Shown piece after piece: positions 26,738 to 35,629 of a stretch of 64,000 nt of DNA (within the stretch, counting starts at the first letter, position 1; the number at the start of each line of letters is the position of its first letter). The stretch is from HGM11525 sp036307445 (GTDB lineage Bacteria > Bacillota > Clostridia > UBA1381). A program made the translations under genes and the position numbers. The stretch spans positions 35,691 to 99,690 of the forward strand of contig JAXJXP010000025.1 of assembly GCA_036307445.1 (NCBI GenBank), in the 5' to 3' direction. Under the pieces are notes generated by a model. That model saw only the letters and a list, made by a program, of their open reading frames with translations, did not search any database and was not told the DNA's origin.

Positions 26738-27422
26738 AACGCAGCTTTAAAAGTGCTGCTTTTTCTATTCGGGATATATGTACCTGCGACACACCTACCA
26801 GCCTTGCGGTCTGGCTTTGAGTTTTGTCTTCAAAATAACGCAGTATAATTACCTGTTTTTCTCTGTCTGTAAGACTTGATAAAAGCTCTGCCATAGAAAT
26901 TTTATTGATAATTGTATCCTCTTCCGAGAAGCCTATCCGCTCGGATAAGTCAAGATTGTCAGTGGCGGGAGCATCGATAGATTCTGGCAGGGTGCAGGCT
27001 TCTAATGCTTCTGTCAGCTCCCCGACAGAAATATTGCATTGGGAGGCTATTTCGGAAAGGGTAGGCTCACGGTTTAAATGCCGCCTTAATTCCTCCTCGG
27101 CGTTTGCAATGAGCCTGCTTCGCTCCTTCAAACCTCTTGAAACTTTTATTATACCGTCATCACGAAGGAATCTTTTTATCTCGCCGGTAATTACCGGAAC
27201 GGCATAGGTGGAGAATTTCAAACCTCTTGACAGGTCAAAATTTGCAATTGCTTTCAAAAGTCCAACACTGCCTATCTGTATAAGGTCGCAAAGCTCTGTT
27301 CCTCGCCCTGTAAATCTGACTGCTAAGCTTTGGACAAGCCGCATATTTTCACGGCAGAAAATATCCAAAGCCTCTTTGTCCCCTTGCTTTGAACGCTCAA
27401 TAAGAGCGATGTTTCTGTCCAT
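26721..27422 (-). CDS. sigF: RNA polymerase sigma-F factor
   Basis: A 233-residue sigma factor with region 2 (ENMRLVQSLAVRF, then DLIQIGSVGLLKAI and GLKFSTYAVPVITGEIKRFL), region 3 and a region 4 helix-turn-helix (SQTARLVGVSQVHISRIEK). It is third in the spoIIAA-spoIIAB-sigF operon, so it is the forespore-specific sigma-F, held inactive by SpoIIAB. Its gene starts five bases after spoIIAB ends. Confidence 0.95.
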   Translation of the reverse strand: MDRNIALIERSKQGDKEALDIFCRENMRLVQSLAVRFTGRGTELCDLIQIGSVGLLKAIANFDLSRGLKFSTYAVPVITGEIKRFLRDDGIIKVSRGLKERSRLIANAEEELRRHLNREPTLSEIASQCNISVGELTEALEACTLPESIDAPATDNLDLSERIGFSEEDTIINKISMAELLSSLTDREKQVIILRYFEDKTQSQTARLVGVSQVHISRIEKAALLKLRSIAAE

Positions 27423-27427
27423 GGGCT

Positions 27428-27850
27428 TTACCTGCCTCCAAAGTTCTTTATAAGGGTTACAACTGTCCCTTCGCCTACTGCACTTATGACATCTACTTTA
27501 TCGCAAAAGCTTTCCATAATAGAAAAACCAAGACCTGAGCGTTCCTCTTGCGGCTTTCCTGTGTAAAGTGGTTCTCTTGCACGGTCTATATCAGATATAC
27601 CAATACCGTTGTCACTTATAGTTATGTACACCGTATTATCCTTTATTTTGCCGGAAAGTCCTACTATGCCTGTTTCCTCGGGATATGCGTGAACTATTGC
27701 ATTTGTTACCGCCTCGGATACTGCGGTCTTAAGCTCCGAAAGCTCCTCTATTGTTGGGTCGAGCATTGCTGCAAATGCAGATGTTATCGACCTTGCTAAG
27801 CTTTCATTTTCCGATATTCCGATAAATTCCATATCAAATCTGTTTTCCAT
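27428..27850 (-). CDS. spoIIAB: Anti-sigma F factor SpoIIAB
   Basis: A 140-residue GHKL-type kinase. The ATP-site motifs are SEAVTNAIVHAYPE (N box) and ISDNGIGISD (G1 box) with SGLGFSIMESF (G2). It binds sigma-F and phosphorylates SpoIIAA. It is in the middle of the operon, with 11 bases separating it from spoIIAA. Confidence 0.96.
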   Translation of the reverse strand: MENRFDMEFIGISENESLARSITSAFAAMLDPTIEELSELKTAVSEAVTNAIVHAYPEETGIVGLSGKIKDNTVYITISDNGIGISDIDRAREPLYTGKPQEERSGLGFSIMESFCDKVDVISAVGEGTVVTLIKNFGGR

Positions 27851-27861
27851 ACTTTCTACCT

Positions 27862-28191
27862 CTACATTTTCTTTAGTGCTTTGTTTACGCTTGATTCAAG
27901 GGTAATTATATTAAACAACCCCGATATTTCAAGTATCCGTTTTACTTGTGGCTTGGGTGCAACTATTACAAGCTTGCCTTCAAATTTCTGGATTTTTTTG
28001 TAGCGTCCCATTATCATTCCGATTCCGGAGCTGTCCATAAATGTCAGCTTGGAAAAATCAAATATTATATTTTTCCATTCTTTAGATATAGCTGCATCTA
28101 TTTGTGAACGAATTTTTGTCGCTAAATGGTGGTCAAGCTCACCTGCTGTTTCCACCAATAGCGTGCTTTTTTCTGTCTTGGTTATGCTCAT
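27862..28191 (-). CDS. spoIIAA: Anti-sigma F factor antagonist SpoIIAA
   Basis: A 109-residue STAS domain protein with the phosphorylation site FMDSSGIGMIMGRYK; the second serine (Ser55) corresponds to Bacillus Ser58. Unphosphorylated SpoIIAA frees sigma-F by binding SpoIIAB. AAAGGAGG lies seven bases before its start, and a sigma-H promoter is upstream. Confidence 0.96.
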   Translation of the reverse strand: MSITKTEKSTLLVETAGELDHHLATKIRSQIDAAISKEWKNIIFDFSKLTFMDSSGIGMIMGRYKKIQKFEGKLVIVAPKPQVKRILEISGLFNIITLESSVNKALKKM

Positions 28192-28221
28192 AGCCTGTCC
28201 TCCTTTGTGATATGCTCTTTT

Positions 28222-28251
28222 ATATTCTTCTTACTAAATAAAAATTCCTTT
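28222..28251 (-). promoter_or_regulatory. Sigma-H type promoter of the spoIIA operon
   Basis: On the minus strand AAAGGAATT (28251-28243), 12 bases, GAAGAATAT (28230-28222) match RNAGGAWWW-N12-RNNGAATWW at every defined position. Confidence 0.85.
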
Positions 28252-28303
28252 AAAAAATAAAAGAAGCTTTTGTCGAAAGGAAAAAATCGTAGTACAAAAT
28301 CCG

Positions 28304-28336
28304 ACAAAAAAAGAACCGATAATATTATCGGTTCTT
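28304..28336 (-). terminator. Terminator of the nitroreductase gene
   Basis: Palindrome AAGAACCGATAA/TTATCGGTTCTT with a T run on the minus strand, six bases after the nitroreductase stop. Confidence 0.85.
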
Positions 28337-28342
28337 AGGTAT

Positions 28343-28906
28343 CTACAGAATTACTTCGTTGAATGGCCTTTTGGGGACGTGGACACTGCCCTTTTCGTCA
28401 AAGTAGTATTTAATGCTGTCAGATGAGTCGAAGTATTCTCCGCTTTGGTCAGAATAGCCAACAGCCAAAACGTATGTAATATCAAGGTGCGCGGGGAGTG
28501 AGAGAAGCTCCTTTATTTTCATTCTGTCAACCGAGCCGAGCCAACAGTTATCAAGCCCGAGCTCGCAAGCTGCAAGGCACATATTCATAATAGCTGCACC
28601 GCTGTCGCATTCCGATTTTTCGGTTGGTTTTATATTGGTGTCATTGGTTACTATAATAAATGATGTTGCACATTCTTCAAAGACAGGGTTCCAGTCGGGG
28701 ATATATCCTGCATACTTAAGATAAGGATACATTTCTTTTCTGACTTTTTCGTCGGTAACATAGATAAATTTAAGCGGCTGCAGATTTGCGCCGGTGGGTG
28801 CGAGTCTGCCACAGTCTATGATTGTTTTCAAATACTCGTCTTTTACTGAAATTTGCTTGAATTTTCTTACCGTTCTCCTTGCCTTGATGGTTTGAATTAT
28901 ATTCAT
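28343..28906 (-). CDS. Nitroreductase family protein
   Basis: A 187-residue flavin reductase. It has the FMN-binding start IKARRTVRKFKQ, then DCGRLAPTGANLQPLKF and the C-terminal GLDNCWLGSVDRMKI block. The substrate is not known. The reading frame stays open upstream through the tRNA-Pro genes, but the real start is ATG 28906 behind GAGGTG. Confidence 0.9.
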   Translation of the reverse strand: MNIIQTIKARRTVRKFKQISVKDEYLKTIIDCGRLAPTGANLQPLKFIYVTDEKVRKEMYPYLKYAGYIPDWNPVFEECATSFIIVTNDTNIKPTEKSECDSGAAIMNMCLAACELGLDNCWLGSVDRMKIKELLSLPAHLDITYVLAVGYSDQSGEYFDSSDSIKYYFDEKGSVHVPKRPFNEVIL

Positions 28907-28929
28907 ATGGTTACACCTCATCATAAATA

Positions 28930-28961
28930 ATAAAGCAGAGCAAGCGAATGCTTGCTCTGCT
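28930..28961 (-). terminator. Terminator of the tRNA-Pro pair
   Basis: GCAGAGCAAGC-ATTC-GCTTGCTCTGC followed on the minus strand by TTTATTATT. Confidence 0.8.
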
Positions 28962-29037
28962 TGGTCGGAGTGACAGGACTTGAACCTGCGGCACCTAGAC
29001 CCCCAGTCTAGTGCGCTACCACCTGCGCTACACCCCG
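28962..29037 (-). tRNA. tRNA-Pro (anticodon GGG)
   Basis: 76 bases including encoded CCA. The acceptor stem is CGGGGTG/CACTCCG, and the anticodon stem CTAGA/TCTAG encloses CTGGGGG, giving GGG. Confidence 0.96.
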
Positions 29038-29040
29038 ATA

Positions 29041-29117
29041 TGGTCGGGATGACAGGATTTGAACCTGCGGCCCCTACGTCCCGAACGTAGTGCTCTACCA
29101 AACTGAGCCACATCCCG
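29041..29117 (-). tRNA. tRNA-Pro (anticodon CGG)
   Basis: 77 bases including encoded CCA. The acceptor stem is CGGGATG/CATCCCG, and the stem CTACG/CGTAG encloses TTCGGGA, giving CGG. It is co-transcribed with the other tRNA-Pro three bases away. Confidence 0.96.
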
Positions 29118-29149
29118 TTATTGGTGTTTTCGTTAAACCAACGAGTTAT

Positions 29150-29178
29150 ATTATACTACACACGTTGGGGTTTGTCAA
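29150..29178 (-). promoter_or_regulatory. Promoter of the tRNA-Pro pair
   Basis: Minus strand TTGACA (29178-29173), 17 bases, TATAAT (29155-29150). Confidence 0.9.
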
Positions 29179-29221
29179 TATTAAATATACAAAAAAATCA
29201 AATATTTTCTTGTGTTATAAG

Positions 29222-29251
29222 TCAGCTGCTCCCTTGTTAGAGAGCAGCTGA
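29222..29251 (-). terminator. Hairpin after guaB
   Basis: CAGCTGCTC/GAGCAGCTG hairpin just past the guaB stop. It lacks an adjacent T run, so termination is uncertain. Confidence 0.5.
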
Positions 29252-29259
29252 TAATTGAC

Positions 29260-30726
29260 TTATGCCTGTGTGCTGTAGCTGTAGTTGGGAGCCTCTTTAG
29301 TGATATAAATATCGTGAGGATGACTCTCTTTAAGCCCTGCACCTGTAATACGTACAAACTTGCCTCTTTCTTTAAGCTCAGGTATTGTCTTTGTGCCGCA
29401 ATAACCCATACCTGCACGAAGTCCGCCCAAAAGCTGGAATACTGTATCGGAGAGTGAGCCCTTATAGGGAACACGGCCTTCAACACCTTCGGGAACAAGC
29501 TTTTTAGAACCGGTCTGGAAGTATCTGTCCTTAGAGCCTTTTTCCATTGCTGCAAGAGAACCCATACCACGATAAACCTTGAAACGTCTGCCCTGATAAA
29601 GTTCAAACTCGCCCGGGCTTTCCTCGCAGCCTGCTAAAAGGCTGCCAACCATAATAACGTCAGCACCGGCTGCAATAGCCTTTGGAATATCACCAGAATA
29701 CTTAACACCGCCGTCTGCAATGACGGGGATATTGTATTTTTTAGCAACCTCAGCAACATCTGCAATTGCCGTAATCTGCGGAACACCAATACCTGCAACA
29801 ACTCTGGTTGTACAGATAGAACCGGGGCCGATACCAACCTTAATGGCATCTGCGCCTGCTTTGATAAGAGCTTCTGCAGCCTCAGCTGTTGCTATGTTAC
29901 CTGCGATAAGCGGGAGGTTCGGATATGCTGCCTTGATTTCCTTAACCTTATTGATTATGTTCTTTGAATGTCCGTGAGCAGAGTCAAGACAAACAACATC
30001 AACACCTGCGTCAACAACAGCCTTTACACGCTCTAAAGCATCTGCTGTAACACCGATAGCCGCACCGCAAAGGAGTCTTCCTGCAGAATCCTTTGCTGCA
30101 TTTGGATAACGAACAGCTTTTTCTATGTCCTTAATTGTGATAAGTCCCTTAAGACGATTTTCGCTGTCTACAATTGGGAGCTTTTCAATCTTATATTTAC
30201 GGAGAATTTCCTGTGCCTCTGCGTGAGTAGTACCCTCAGGAGCAGTGATAAGATTTTCGCTTGTCATTGCTTCCTTGATTTTCTTGGAGAAGTCTACTTC
30301 GAAGCGGAGGTCGCGGTTTGTGATAATACCGATAAGATGCTTTCCTTCATCACAGATGGGCACGCCTGAAATTTTGTATTTACCCATAAGCTCGTTGGCA
30401 TCCTTTAAAGTATGTTCTTGTGTAAGGCTGAACGGATTGGTAATAACGCCGTTTTCCGATCTCTTAACCTTGTCTACCTCCTGAGCCTGCTCAGCAATAG
30501 TCATATTTTTATGAATAATACCGATACCGCCTTCTCTCGCCATAGAAATAGCCATAGGCGACTCTGTTACAGTATCCATAGCCGCACTCATCAAAGGAAT
30601 GTGTAGAGTGATACCTGCGGTCAGCTTGGTAGTTAATTCAATCTCATTAGGTGTAACGTCTGACTCCTGAGGAATCAAAAGAACGTCATCAAAGGTTAAG
30701 CCCTCTTTAGCAAATTTATCGGACAT
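29260..30726 (-). CDS. guaB: Inosine-5'-monophosphate dehydrogenase
   Basis: A 488-residue enzyme oxidising IMP to XMP, the committed step to GMP. The catalytic barrel starts GLTFDDVLLIPQ, two CBS domains occupy about residues 95-205, and catalytic Cys305 lies in GPGSICTTRVVAGIG. The flap and C-terminal motifs (YRGMGSLAAM, GLRAGMGYCG) are present. No purine riboswitch is visible in the leader. Confidence 0.97.
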   Translation of the reverse strand: MSDKFAKEGLTFDDVLLIPQESDVTPNEIELTTKLTAGITLHIPLMSAAMDTVTESPMAISMAREGGIGIIHKNMTIAEQAQEVDKVKRSENGVITNPFSLTQEHTLKDANELMGKYKISGVPICDEGKHLIGIITNRDLRFEVDFSKKIKEAMTSENLITAPEGTTHAEAQEILRKYKIEKLPIVDSENRLKGLITIKDIEKAVRYPNAAKDSAGRLLCGAAIGVTADALERVKAVVDAGVDVVCLDSAHGHSKNIINKVKEIKAAYPNLPLIAGNIATAEAAEALIKAGADAIKVGIGPGSICTTRVVAGIGVPQITAIADVAEVAKKYNIPVIADGGVKYSGDIPKAIAAGADVIMVGSLLAGCEESPGEFELYQGRRFKVYRGMGSLAAMEKGSKDRYFQTGSKKLVPEGVEGRVPYKGSLSDTVFQLLGGLRAGMGYCGTKTIPELKERGKFVRITGAGLKESHPHDIYITKEAPNYSYSTQA

Positions 30727-30774
30727 ATCTTTTCTCCTTTCGTCTTTTAATCATTGTCTTGATATATTTTATTT

Positions 30775-30803
30775 ATTGTAACAGAAAAATCCGACAATTT
30801 CAA
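30775..30803 (-). promoter_or_regulatory. Promoter of guaB
   Basis: Minus strand TTGAAA (30803-30798), 17 bases, TACAAT (30780-30775). Confidence 0.7.
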
Positions 30804-30868
30804 CCCTAAAAGTCGATAATATTTCATTTTTTTTATGGGTATTTGCTATTCAATTTCACAAATAATGG

Positions 30869-31867
30869 TTATTTTAACGGAACAAGAGTGAATTTTTCGT
30901 TATTCAGCTCAAGCTTATCACTTAATCCGTCTGTGTAGTAGATGTTGTTGTTTTCGATAAGAATGGCATCTACGCAGAATTTATCGATTATACTCTTTGA
31001 CTTTTCAAGACCTGCTACAAAAATTGCTGTTGAAAGAACATCGCAGAGCTCTGCATCACGGTCAATAACAGTAACAGAGCTTAATCCGCTTTCTGATGGA
31101 TGGCCTGTTTTTGGGTCAATTATATGATGATAGTGTTTGCCGTTTAAATCAAAATACCGTTCGTATTCGCCTGATGTCACAACTGCCTTGTCGGTGCATT
31201 TTACTGTGAGTGCTGACTGGGCATTGTTTTCGGGGTCGGATACAGCTATATTCCAATCGCTTCCGTCAGGCTTTTTTCCGAGTGCGTAAACATTCCCGCC
31301 AAGATTTATAATTCCGCTTGAAATCCCGTTTTGACGCAGTTTGTCGGCAATAACATTTGCTGCATAACCCTTTGCTATTGCACCCAAAGTGATTGATGCA
31401 CCGTTTTCTGTTATTTGAGCGGTGTTGTTGTCGATGTCGATATTTATGCAATCCGCACCAAGAAGCTTAAGCTTATCGGGGATATCAGCGGGAAGCTCTT
31501 TTGCATCCTCAGCTTTTGCCCAGCTTTCAACGACGGGATTTACAGTAATATCAAAATAGTCTGACAACATATTCGTATAGGAAACGGCAGTGCAGAGAAA
31601 ATCTGTTATTTCAGGCTCAAGCGTTACGGTTTCGCCGCTATTGAGCCTTCCGATTATACTGTTGGCATTGTGTGCATTAAGCTCACTGTCAAGCTTACGC
31701 AGTAACTGTTCATATTCCGATGTGGTATCGGAGGTAGAATGAATGGAAATGCTGCATACCGTGTCAAATGTGCCGTAAATTTCACGTGAATATGTTTTTT
31801 CTCTTCCTAATAACAAAACAGCAACTGCAATTATAATGAATGAAATCAGTACAAATTTATGCTTCAT
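30869..31867 (-). CDS. apbE: FAD:protein FMN transferase (ApbE family)
   Basis: A 332-residue protein that attaches FMN to threonine residues of target proteins outside the membrane. It shows YGTFDTVCSISI, the glycine-rich GAIAKGYAANVIAD, and IINLGGNVYALGKKPDG, with the metal-binding HHIIDPKTGHPSESGL. A hydrophobic N-terminus (residues 5-20) follows ATG 31867 without a lipobox cysteine, so it is an anchored rather than lipidated form. The GGGAGAT site supports this start over the upstream ATG. Confidence 0.92.
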   Translation of the reverse strand: MKHKFVLISFIIIAVAVLLLGREKTYSREIYGTFDTVCSISIHSTSDTTSEYEQLLRKLDSELNAHNANSIIGRLNSGETVTLEPEITDFLCTAVSYTNMLSDYFDITVNPVVESWAKAEDAKELPADIPDKLKLLGADCINIDIDNNTAQITENGASITLGAIAKGYAANVIADKLRQNGISSGIINLGGNVYALGKKPDGSDWNIAVSDPENNAQSALTVKCTDKAVVTSGEYERYFDLNGKHYHHIIDPKTGHPSESGLSSVTVIDRDAELCDVLSTAIFVAGLEKSKSIIDKFCVDAILIENNNIYYTDGLSDKLELNNEKFTLVPLK

Positions 31868-31915
31868 AATCGCTATCTCCCAAAAACCGCCGCTTTTAAG
31901 CAACGGTTATGTTTT

Positions 31916-32743
31916 TTAAAAATCAAAGGTTGATTTGCCGGAAAGCTCTAAGTAAAGCTGTGCATCGGTTGCAAGAATGTAAGGTGTAACAAATACCGAG
32001 CCTATGCCAAAAGCTAAAAGTCCGAGAAATTGCCAGCCCAAGAAGGACAAACCGAGCACGAATACCGAAAAACGGTTACCCTTCATCAGCTTTTTGCTTT
32101 TATCCAATGCTTCTCTCCAGCTTAAAGACGAATCCTCAGCGATTATATATTCCACCAGATAGTAATCGTACATTTTAACTATTGCAGGTATCAAAAGAAC
32201 CAGCATTGCAAGAGAAAGTGCAAGATATTCCGGAGACTCAGAAAGAGTTATAGTAAGCCTTTCAAGATGTGCGGTATTAATCGTTGTAGGGAACGTAACG
32301 CCCGAACGTGCAAGAATATACACAGTCGCAACACCTGCTATAACAACCGGAATTACTGTTAAAACAATAATGATAATCTGCTTTGCAAAAACCACACTGA
32401 TAACACTCTTGTAATTGCTGCGGAAGGCATATGCAAAGGAATCTATTCCGGGCACACCGCCTTTGGCAGAATCAATCAGGTATTTGTTAAGCCCTACCTG
32501 CAACGGTAATGTCAGAAAGACAGTCGCCGCAAATTGCAGTATTAACCGTATAAACATTGTAACACCGAACAAGGCGATAACTCTTGGTGAGGCAAGAGTT
32601 ATTGTCGGCGGGATTTTTGGGGAGAAAAAGTTATCAATAAATGTGGTTGCAAGCGAGAAAAGCAGCATCGTTCCAAATATCTGCCAATAGCTTGTAGCAA
32701 GCACCGATTTAGCACGGGTTTTAAGAACTTTTCGGTCAAACAT
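31916..32743 (-). CDS. DUF975 family membrane protein
   Basis: A 275-residue integral membrane protein of the DUF975 family, recognisable from the start (FDRKVLKTRAKSVLATSYW) and WREALDKSKKLMKGNRFSVF in the last third. It has about five or six membrane segments. No function is established; it sits between apbE and the nucleotidyltransferase on the same strand. Confidence 0.85.
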   Translation of the reverse strand: MFDRKVLKTRAKSVLATSYWQIFGTMLLFSLATTFIDNFFSPKIPPTITLASPRVIALFGVTMFIRLILQFAATVFLTLPLQVGLNKYLIDSAKGGVPGIDSFAYAFRSNYKSVISVVFAKQIIIIVLTVIPVVIAGVATVYILARSGVTFPTTINTAHLERLTITLSESPEYLALSLAMLVLLIPAIVKMYDYYLVEYIIAEDSSLSWREALDKSKKLMKGNRFSVFVLGLSFLGWQFLGLLAFGIGSVFVTPYILATDAQLYLELSGKSTFDF

Positions 32744-32760
32744 AGGAATCCCCCTAAATA

Positions 32761-33492
32761 TCAGTCAAATAACTTCTGAGCCTCGGCATAGGTTTTGGGT
32801 GTTCCTATGTCGATAGTCATTACATTAAATGTGTACGCATAAACTGGTACACGCTCGATAAGCCACGGAATAAGATGCCCCGGAGCATCGGGATTATTGC
32901 CCTCTTTTAAATATTGGTCAATGAGTGCCAAGGTTTCCTTCTTATAGAAATAGAAAGGGGGAACGCCCCAGTGAGTTTTAGGCTCAGCCGGCTTTTCTAC
33001 AAAACCTATAACGCGGTTATCATCATCAAGCTCCAAAACACCCATCTGACGAAGGTCAACCAAATCCTCTACATAGTGAGCGGATATAAGGTCGCAATTT
33101 TTATCACGGTATAGCTTTACCATATCATTTAAGGAAAAATCAAAGACGTTATCACTTGCCATAACAAGAATCTCGTCTGTTATATTTTCCTTGTCGATAA
33201 CAAACTTCATATCTCCGATAGCGCCAAGGCGGTTATCGTTGCTTGTTGTACCGTCGTCAAGTACCTTGACCGGTTTTTTGCCCTTGTAGCCTGCCGCCCA
33301 TTCGGTGAGCTGGTCTGCAAAACGGTGGTTGGTTACGATGTAAATGTTGTTGACATCTTCTACCTCTTCAATCTTCTCGCACACGCGGTCGAGAATCGTC
33401 TTTGAACCGAGGGTTAAAAGAGCCTTCGGCTTGTTTTCTGTCAGCGGATACAATCTTGTTGCATATCCTGCAGCGAGTAGGATACAATCCAT
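32761..33492 (-). CDS. Sugar-phosphate nucleotidyltransferase family protein
   Basis: A 243-residue protein with the nucleotidyltransferase signature ILLAAGYATRLYPLTENKPKAL and MASDNVFDFSL for metal binding, plus VGFVEKP-type segment GFVEKPAEPKTHWG. It likely joins a sugar phosphate to a nucleotide (RmlA-like fold). The sugar is not deducible. It has its own promoter and starts the minus-strand block ending at apbE. Confidence 0.87.
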   Translation of the reverse strand: MDCILLAAGYATRLYPLTENKPKALLTLGSKTILDRVCEKIEEVEDVNNIYIVTNHRFADQLTEWAAGYKGKKPVKVLDDGTTSNDNRLGAIGDMKFVIDKENITDEILVMASDNVFDFSLNDMVKLYRDKNCDLISAHYVEDLVDLRQMGVLELDDDNRVIGFVEKPAEPKTHWGVPPFYFYKKETLALIDQYLKEGNNPDAPGHLIPWLIERVPVYAYTFNVMTIDIGTPKTYAEAQKLFD

Positions 33493-33533
33493 AAATCTCT
33501 ACTTCCTTTCATTTAAAGAATGATAACAAATTT

Positions 33534-33562
33534 ATTATACATCACATGCAAAAATTAGTCAA
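33534..33562 (-). promoter_or_regulatory. Promoter of the nucleotidyltransferase gene
   Basis: Minus strand TTGACT (33562-33557), 17 bases, TATAAT (33539-33534). Confidence 0.85.
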
Positions 33563-33625
33563 CCTAAAATGCGGTATAAATTGGGTGGATAACGAAATAA
33601 TAGCAGGGAAAGGGAGTGTATCAAA

Positions 33626-34183
33626 TTGACTGTGATTATGTTGAAATTTTTCTTGTATTCGGTGGCAGGCTGCGGCTTGGAGGTAGTATGGAATTTACTT
33701 AAAAGCAAAAAGCTCAGAAGCAGAAGAATGCTTTTAAATCTTCCGATGTGCCCTGTTTACGGAATTGGTGCGGTTTGTATGTCGGAGCTTCTTTCGGGTT
33801 TTCGCGATGATGTTATCTTGCTCTTTTCATTCGGAGCGCTTCTGGCAAGCGCAGTAGAGCTTGTGTATTATCTTGTCTGCGTAAAGATGTTTTATGTAAA
33901 GGTTTGGGATTACAGCGAAAAGAGGGCAAATTTCATAGGCGGTGTGTGTGGTGAATATACATTATGGTGGGGACTTCTGGCGGTGGTATTTGTTAGCTAT
34001 ATCAACCCTGTTGCCGACAGAGTTATTTTTGCTATGACCGATTACGGAAGGCTTGTAACGGTGATATTTTTGAGCGCTGTTACGGCTTCGGATATAAACG
34101 CAACAATAAAAACTCTCATTCAGTACAAAAGAGGCGAAAAAGAGAAGTTACCTCCGTGCTTTTGGTATATGCAGAAAATATGA
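33626..34183 (+). CDS. Putative ABC-transporter type IV membrane protein (CmpB family)
   Basis: A 185-residue hydrophobic protein with about five membrane segments and the CmpB-family pattern LPMCPVYGIGAVCMSELL, then YYLVCVKMFYVKVWDYS and GEYTLWWGLLAV. The family is annotated as a putative transporter permease, but its function is unproven. The start is TTG 33626, 11 bases from AAGGGAG; GTG 33632 or ATG 33638 are possible. Confidence 0.78.
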   Translation: MTVIMLKFFLYSVAGCGLEVVWNLLKSKKLRSRRMLLNLPMCPVYGIGAVCMSELLSGFRDDVILLFSFGALLASAVELVYYLVCVKMFYVKVWDYSEKRANFIGGVCGEYTLWWGLLAVVFVSYINPVADRVIFAMTDYGRLVTVIFLSAVTASDINATIKTLIQYKRGEKEKLPPCFWYMQKI

Positions 34184-34210
34184 CTAAATTATAAACTTTC
34201 TAAATACGTA

Positions 34211-34239
34211 TTGATTTTTATTCCAAAAAGTGTTATAGT
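34211..34239 (+). promoter_or_regulatory. Promoter of the repeat-protein/hemolysin III operon
   Basis: TTGATT (34211-34216), 17 bases, TATAGT (34234-34239). A small hairpin AGCTTTT-gat-AAAAGCT follows in the leader (34249-34265). Confidence 0.7.
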
Positions 34240-34326
34240 TATAAAAAAGCTTTTGATAAAAGCTACGCTTGCGGGCGTGGGAATAAAGTAGTAATTAACC
34301 ACTTAAATTAGGGAGGAAATCTTACA

Positions 34327-34938
34327 ATGAGCGAAAAAAGAGCAAAGAAATTGAGAAAAGAACAGCCACAGGAGGCAGTTCGTGTTGCTAAGAAGTCTGG
34401 TTCGGGATTTAATGCAATTCTTGCTTTGATTATAGTAGCAGCTATCGCGCTTGGCGGTTATGTTATTCATAATCAGTACAAGGTAAATCATCCGTCGACA
34501 GACCCTGAAACTGTATCTGACAGAGCGGAGGCAGAGGGTATCTCGATTGATGAGTTTTTAGCCAAGTATGGTATTGATGCTGTTGAAGATGTAGATGCTA
34601 ATACAGAAATGGCGGCCGCAGCAGGCTATATGACTGTTGAAAAGTATGCTGAATTTGAGGGTATAACAGTTGATGAGTTAAAGGCTAACTACGGATTTTC
34701 AGCCGATGTAACCAATGATATGGTTATGAATGATGCACAGGGATACATTCCGATTAGCAAGGCTGCTGAGTCTATGGGTATTGAATATGCACAACTGTTG
34801 CAGATGTACGGGTTGACAGAAGCAGAGCTTCCTCAGGATATGCTCTTTAAGGATGCAAAGCCGATACTGGAGGCTGCACAGCAGAAGATAATTGCAGAGT
34901 CTGAGACTCAGGCATCTGCATCACCTGAGGCAGAGTAA
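34327..34938 (+). CDS. Membrane-anchored repeat protein A (three ~38-aa helical repeats)
   Basis: A 203-residue protein I do not recognise as a named family. A basic N-terminus (MSEKRAKKLRKE) precedes one membrane helix at residues 28-47, so the C-terminal part is probably outside. Residues 60-178 are three repeats of about 38 residues, each built as helix, AE..GI..DE, helix, YG(I/F/L) and an acidic linker: GISIDEFLAKYGI, GITVDELKANYGF and GIEYAQLLQMYGL. The tail is Ser/Glu rich. It shares this repeat with the protein at 35630-36499, and the hemolysin III gene lies between. AGGGAGG precedes the start. Function is unknown. Confidence 0.75.
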   Translation: MSEKRAKKLRKEQPQEAVRVAKKSGSGFNAILALIIVAAIALGGYVIHNQYKVNHPSTDPETVSDRAEAEGISIDEFLAKYGIDAVEDVDANTEMAAAAGYMTVEKYAEFEGITVDELKANYGFSADVTNDMVMNDAQGYIPISKAAESMGIEYAQLLQMYGLTEAELPQDMLFKDAKPILEAAQQKIIAESETQASASPEAE

Positions 34939-34942
34939 GTTT

Positions 34943-35596
34943 ATGGAAAATAAAGAGAATAAGAGTGTAATGTATACTGTGGGTGAGGAGATATTTAATT
35001 CAGTATCCCACGGAGTAGGAGTTTTACTGTCCATTGCAGCGTTGGTGCTGTTGATAGTGTTTGCGGCTATCTATTCGGATGGTTACGGACTTGCGAGTGC
35101 ACTTGTTTATGGTATTTCCCTTATTCTGCTTTATACAATGTCAATGGTATATCACATTGTACAGAACGAGAAGGGTAAAAAGGTTTTAAGAATATTTGAC
35201 CACTGCTCAATATTTATTTTAATAGCAGGCACATACACACCGTATCTGTTAGGACCGCTCAGAGGAAAGCTTGGCTGGACGATTTTTGGTATTATATGGG
35301 GTGTAACGGTTGTCGGTATATTGCTAAATGCCATAAGCCTTGAGAAATTTAAGGTGATATCGCTTATATGTTATGTGCTTATGGGCTGGGGGATAGTACT
35401 TTCAATAAAGCCTTTGGCTCAAAATCTGCCAACCGGCGGGTTGTGGCTTTTGATAGCGGGCGGACTGGTATACACCGTCGGAATTATATTTTATATAATG
35501 AAAAAATATAGATATATGCACTCGGTATGGCATTTGTTTGTGCTTGCAGGAAGTATATGTCATTATTTTTCAATATTATTGTTCGTACTTAAATAA
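34943..35596 (+). CDS. Hemolysin III / PAQR (TrhA) family membrane protein
   Basis: A 217-residue seven-helix membrane protein. The family signature SHGVGVLLSIAALVLLI near residue 22 and the conserved FDHCSIFILIAGTYTPYLL and HSVWHLFVLAGSICHYFSIL are visible, with the histidines of the metal site in the last helix. TrhA-type proteins affect membrane energy homeostasis. ATG 34943 is chosen; it starts four bases after the repeat protein A stop, so it is in the same operon. Confidence 0.9.
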   Translation: MENKENKSVMYTVGEEIFNSVSHGVGVLLSIAALVLLIVFAAIYSDGYGLASALVYGISLILLYTMSMVYHIVQNEKGKKVLRIFDHCSIFILIAGTYTPYLLGPLRGKLGWTIFGIIWGVTVVGILLNAISLEKFKVISLICYVLMGWGIVLSIKPLAQNLPTGGLWLLIAGGLVYTVGIIFYIMKKYRYMHSVWHLFVLAGSICHYFSILLFVLK

Positions 35597-35629
35597 TGCG
35601 AACGCAAAATGATAAAAGGAGAGTATATT

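Noticed and set aside
28907..29113. N-terminal extension of the nitroreductase
   Set aside because: The upstream frame runs through the two tRNA-Pro genes; the family N-terminus begins at ATG 28906.
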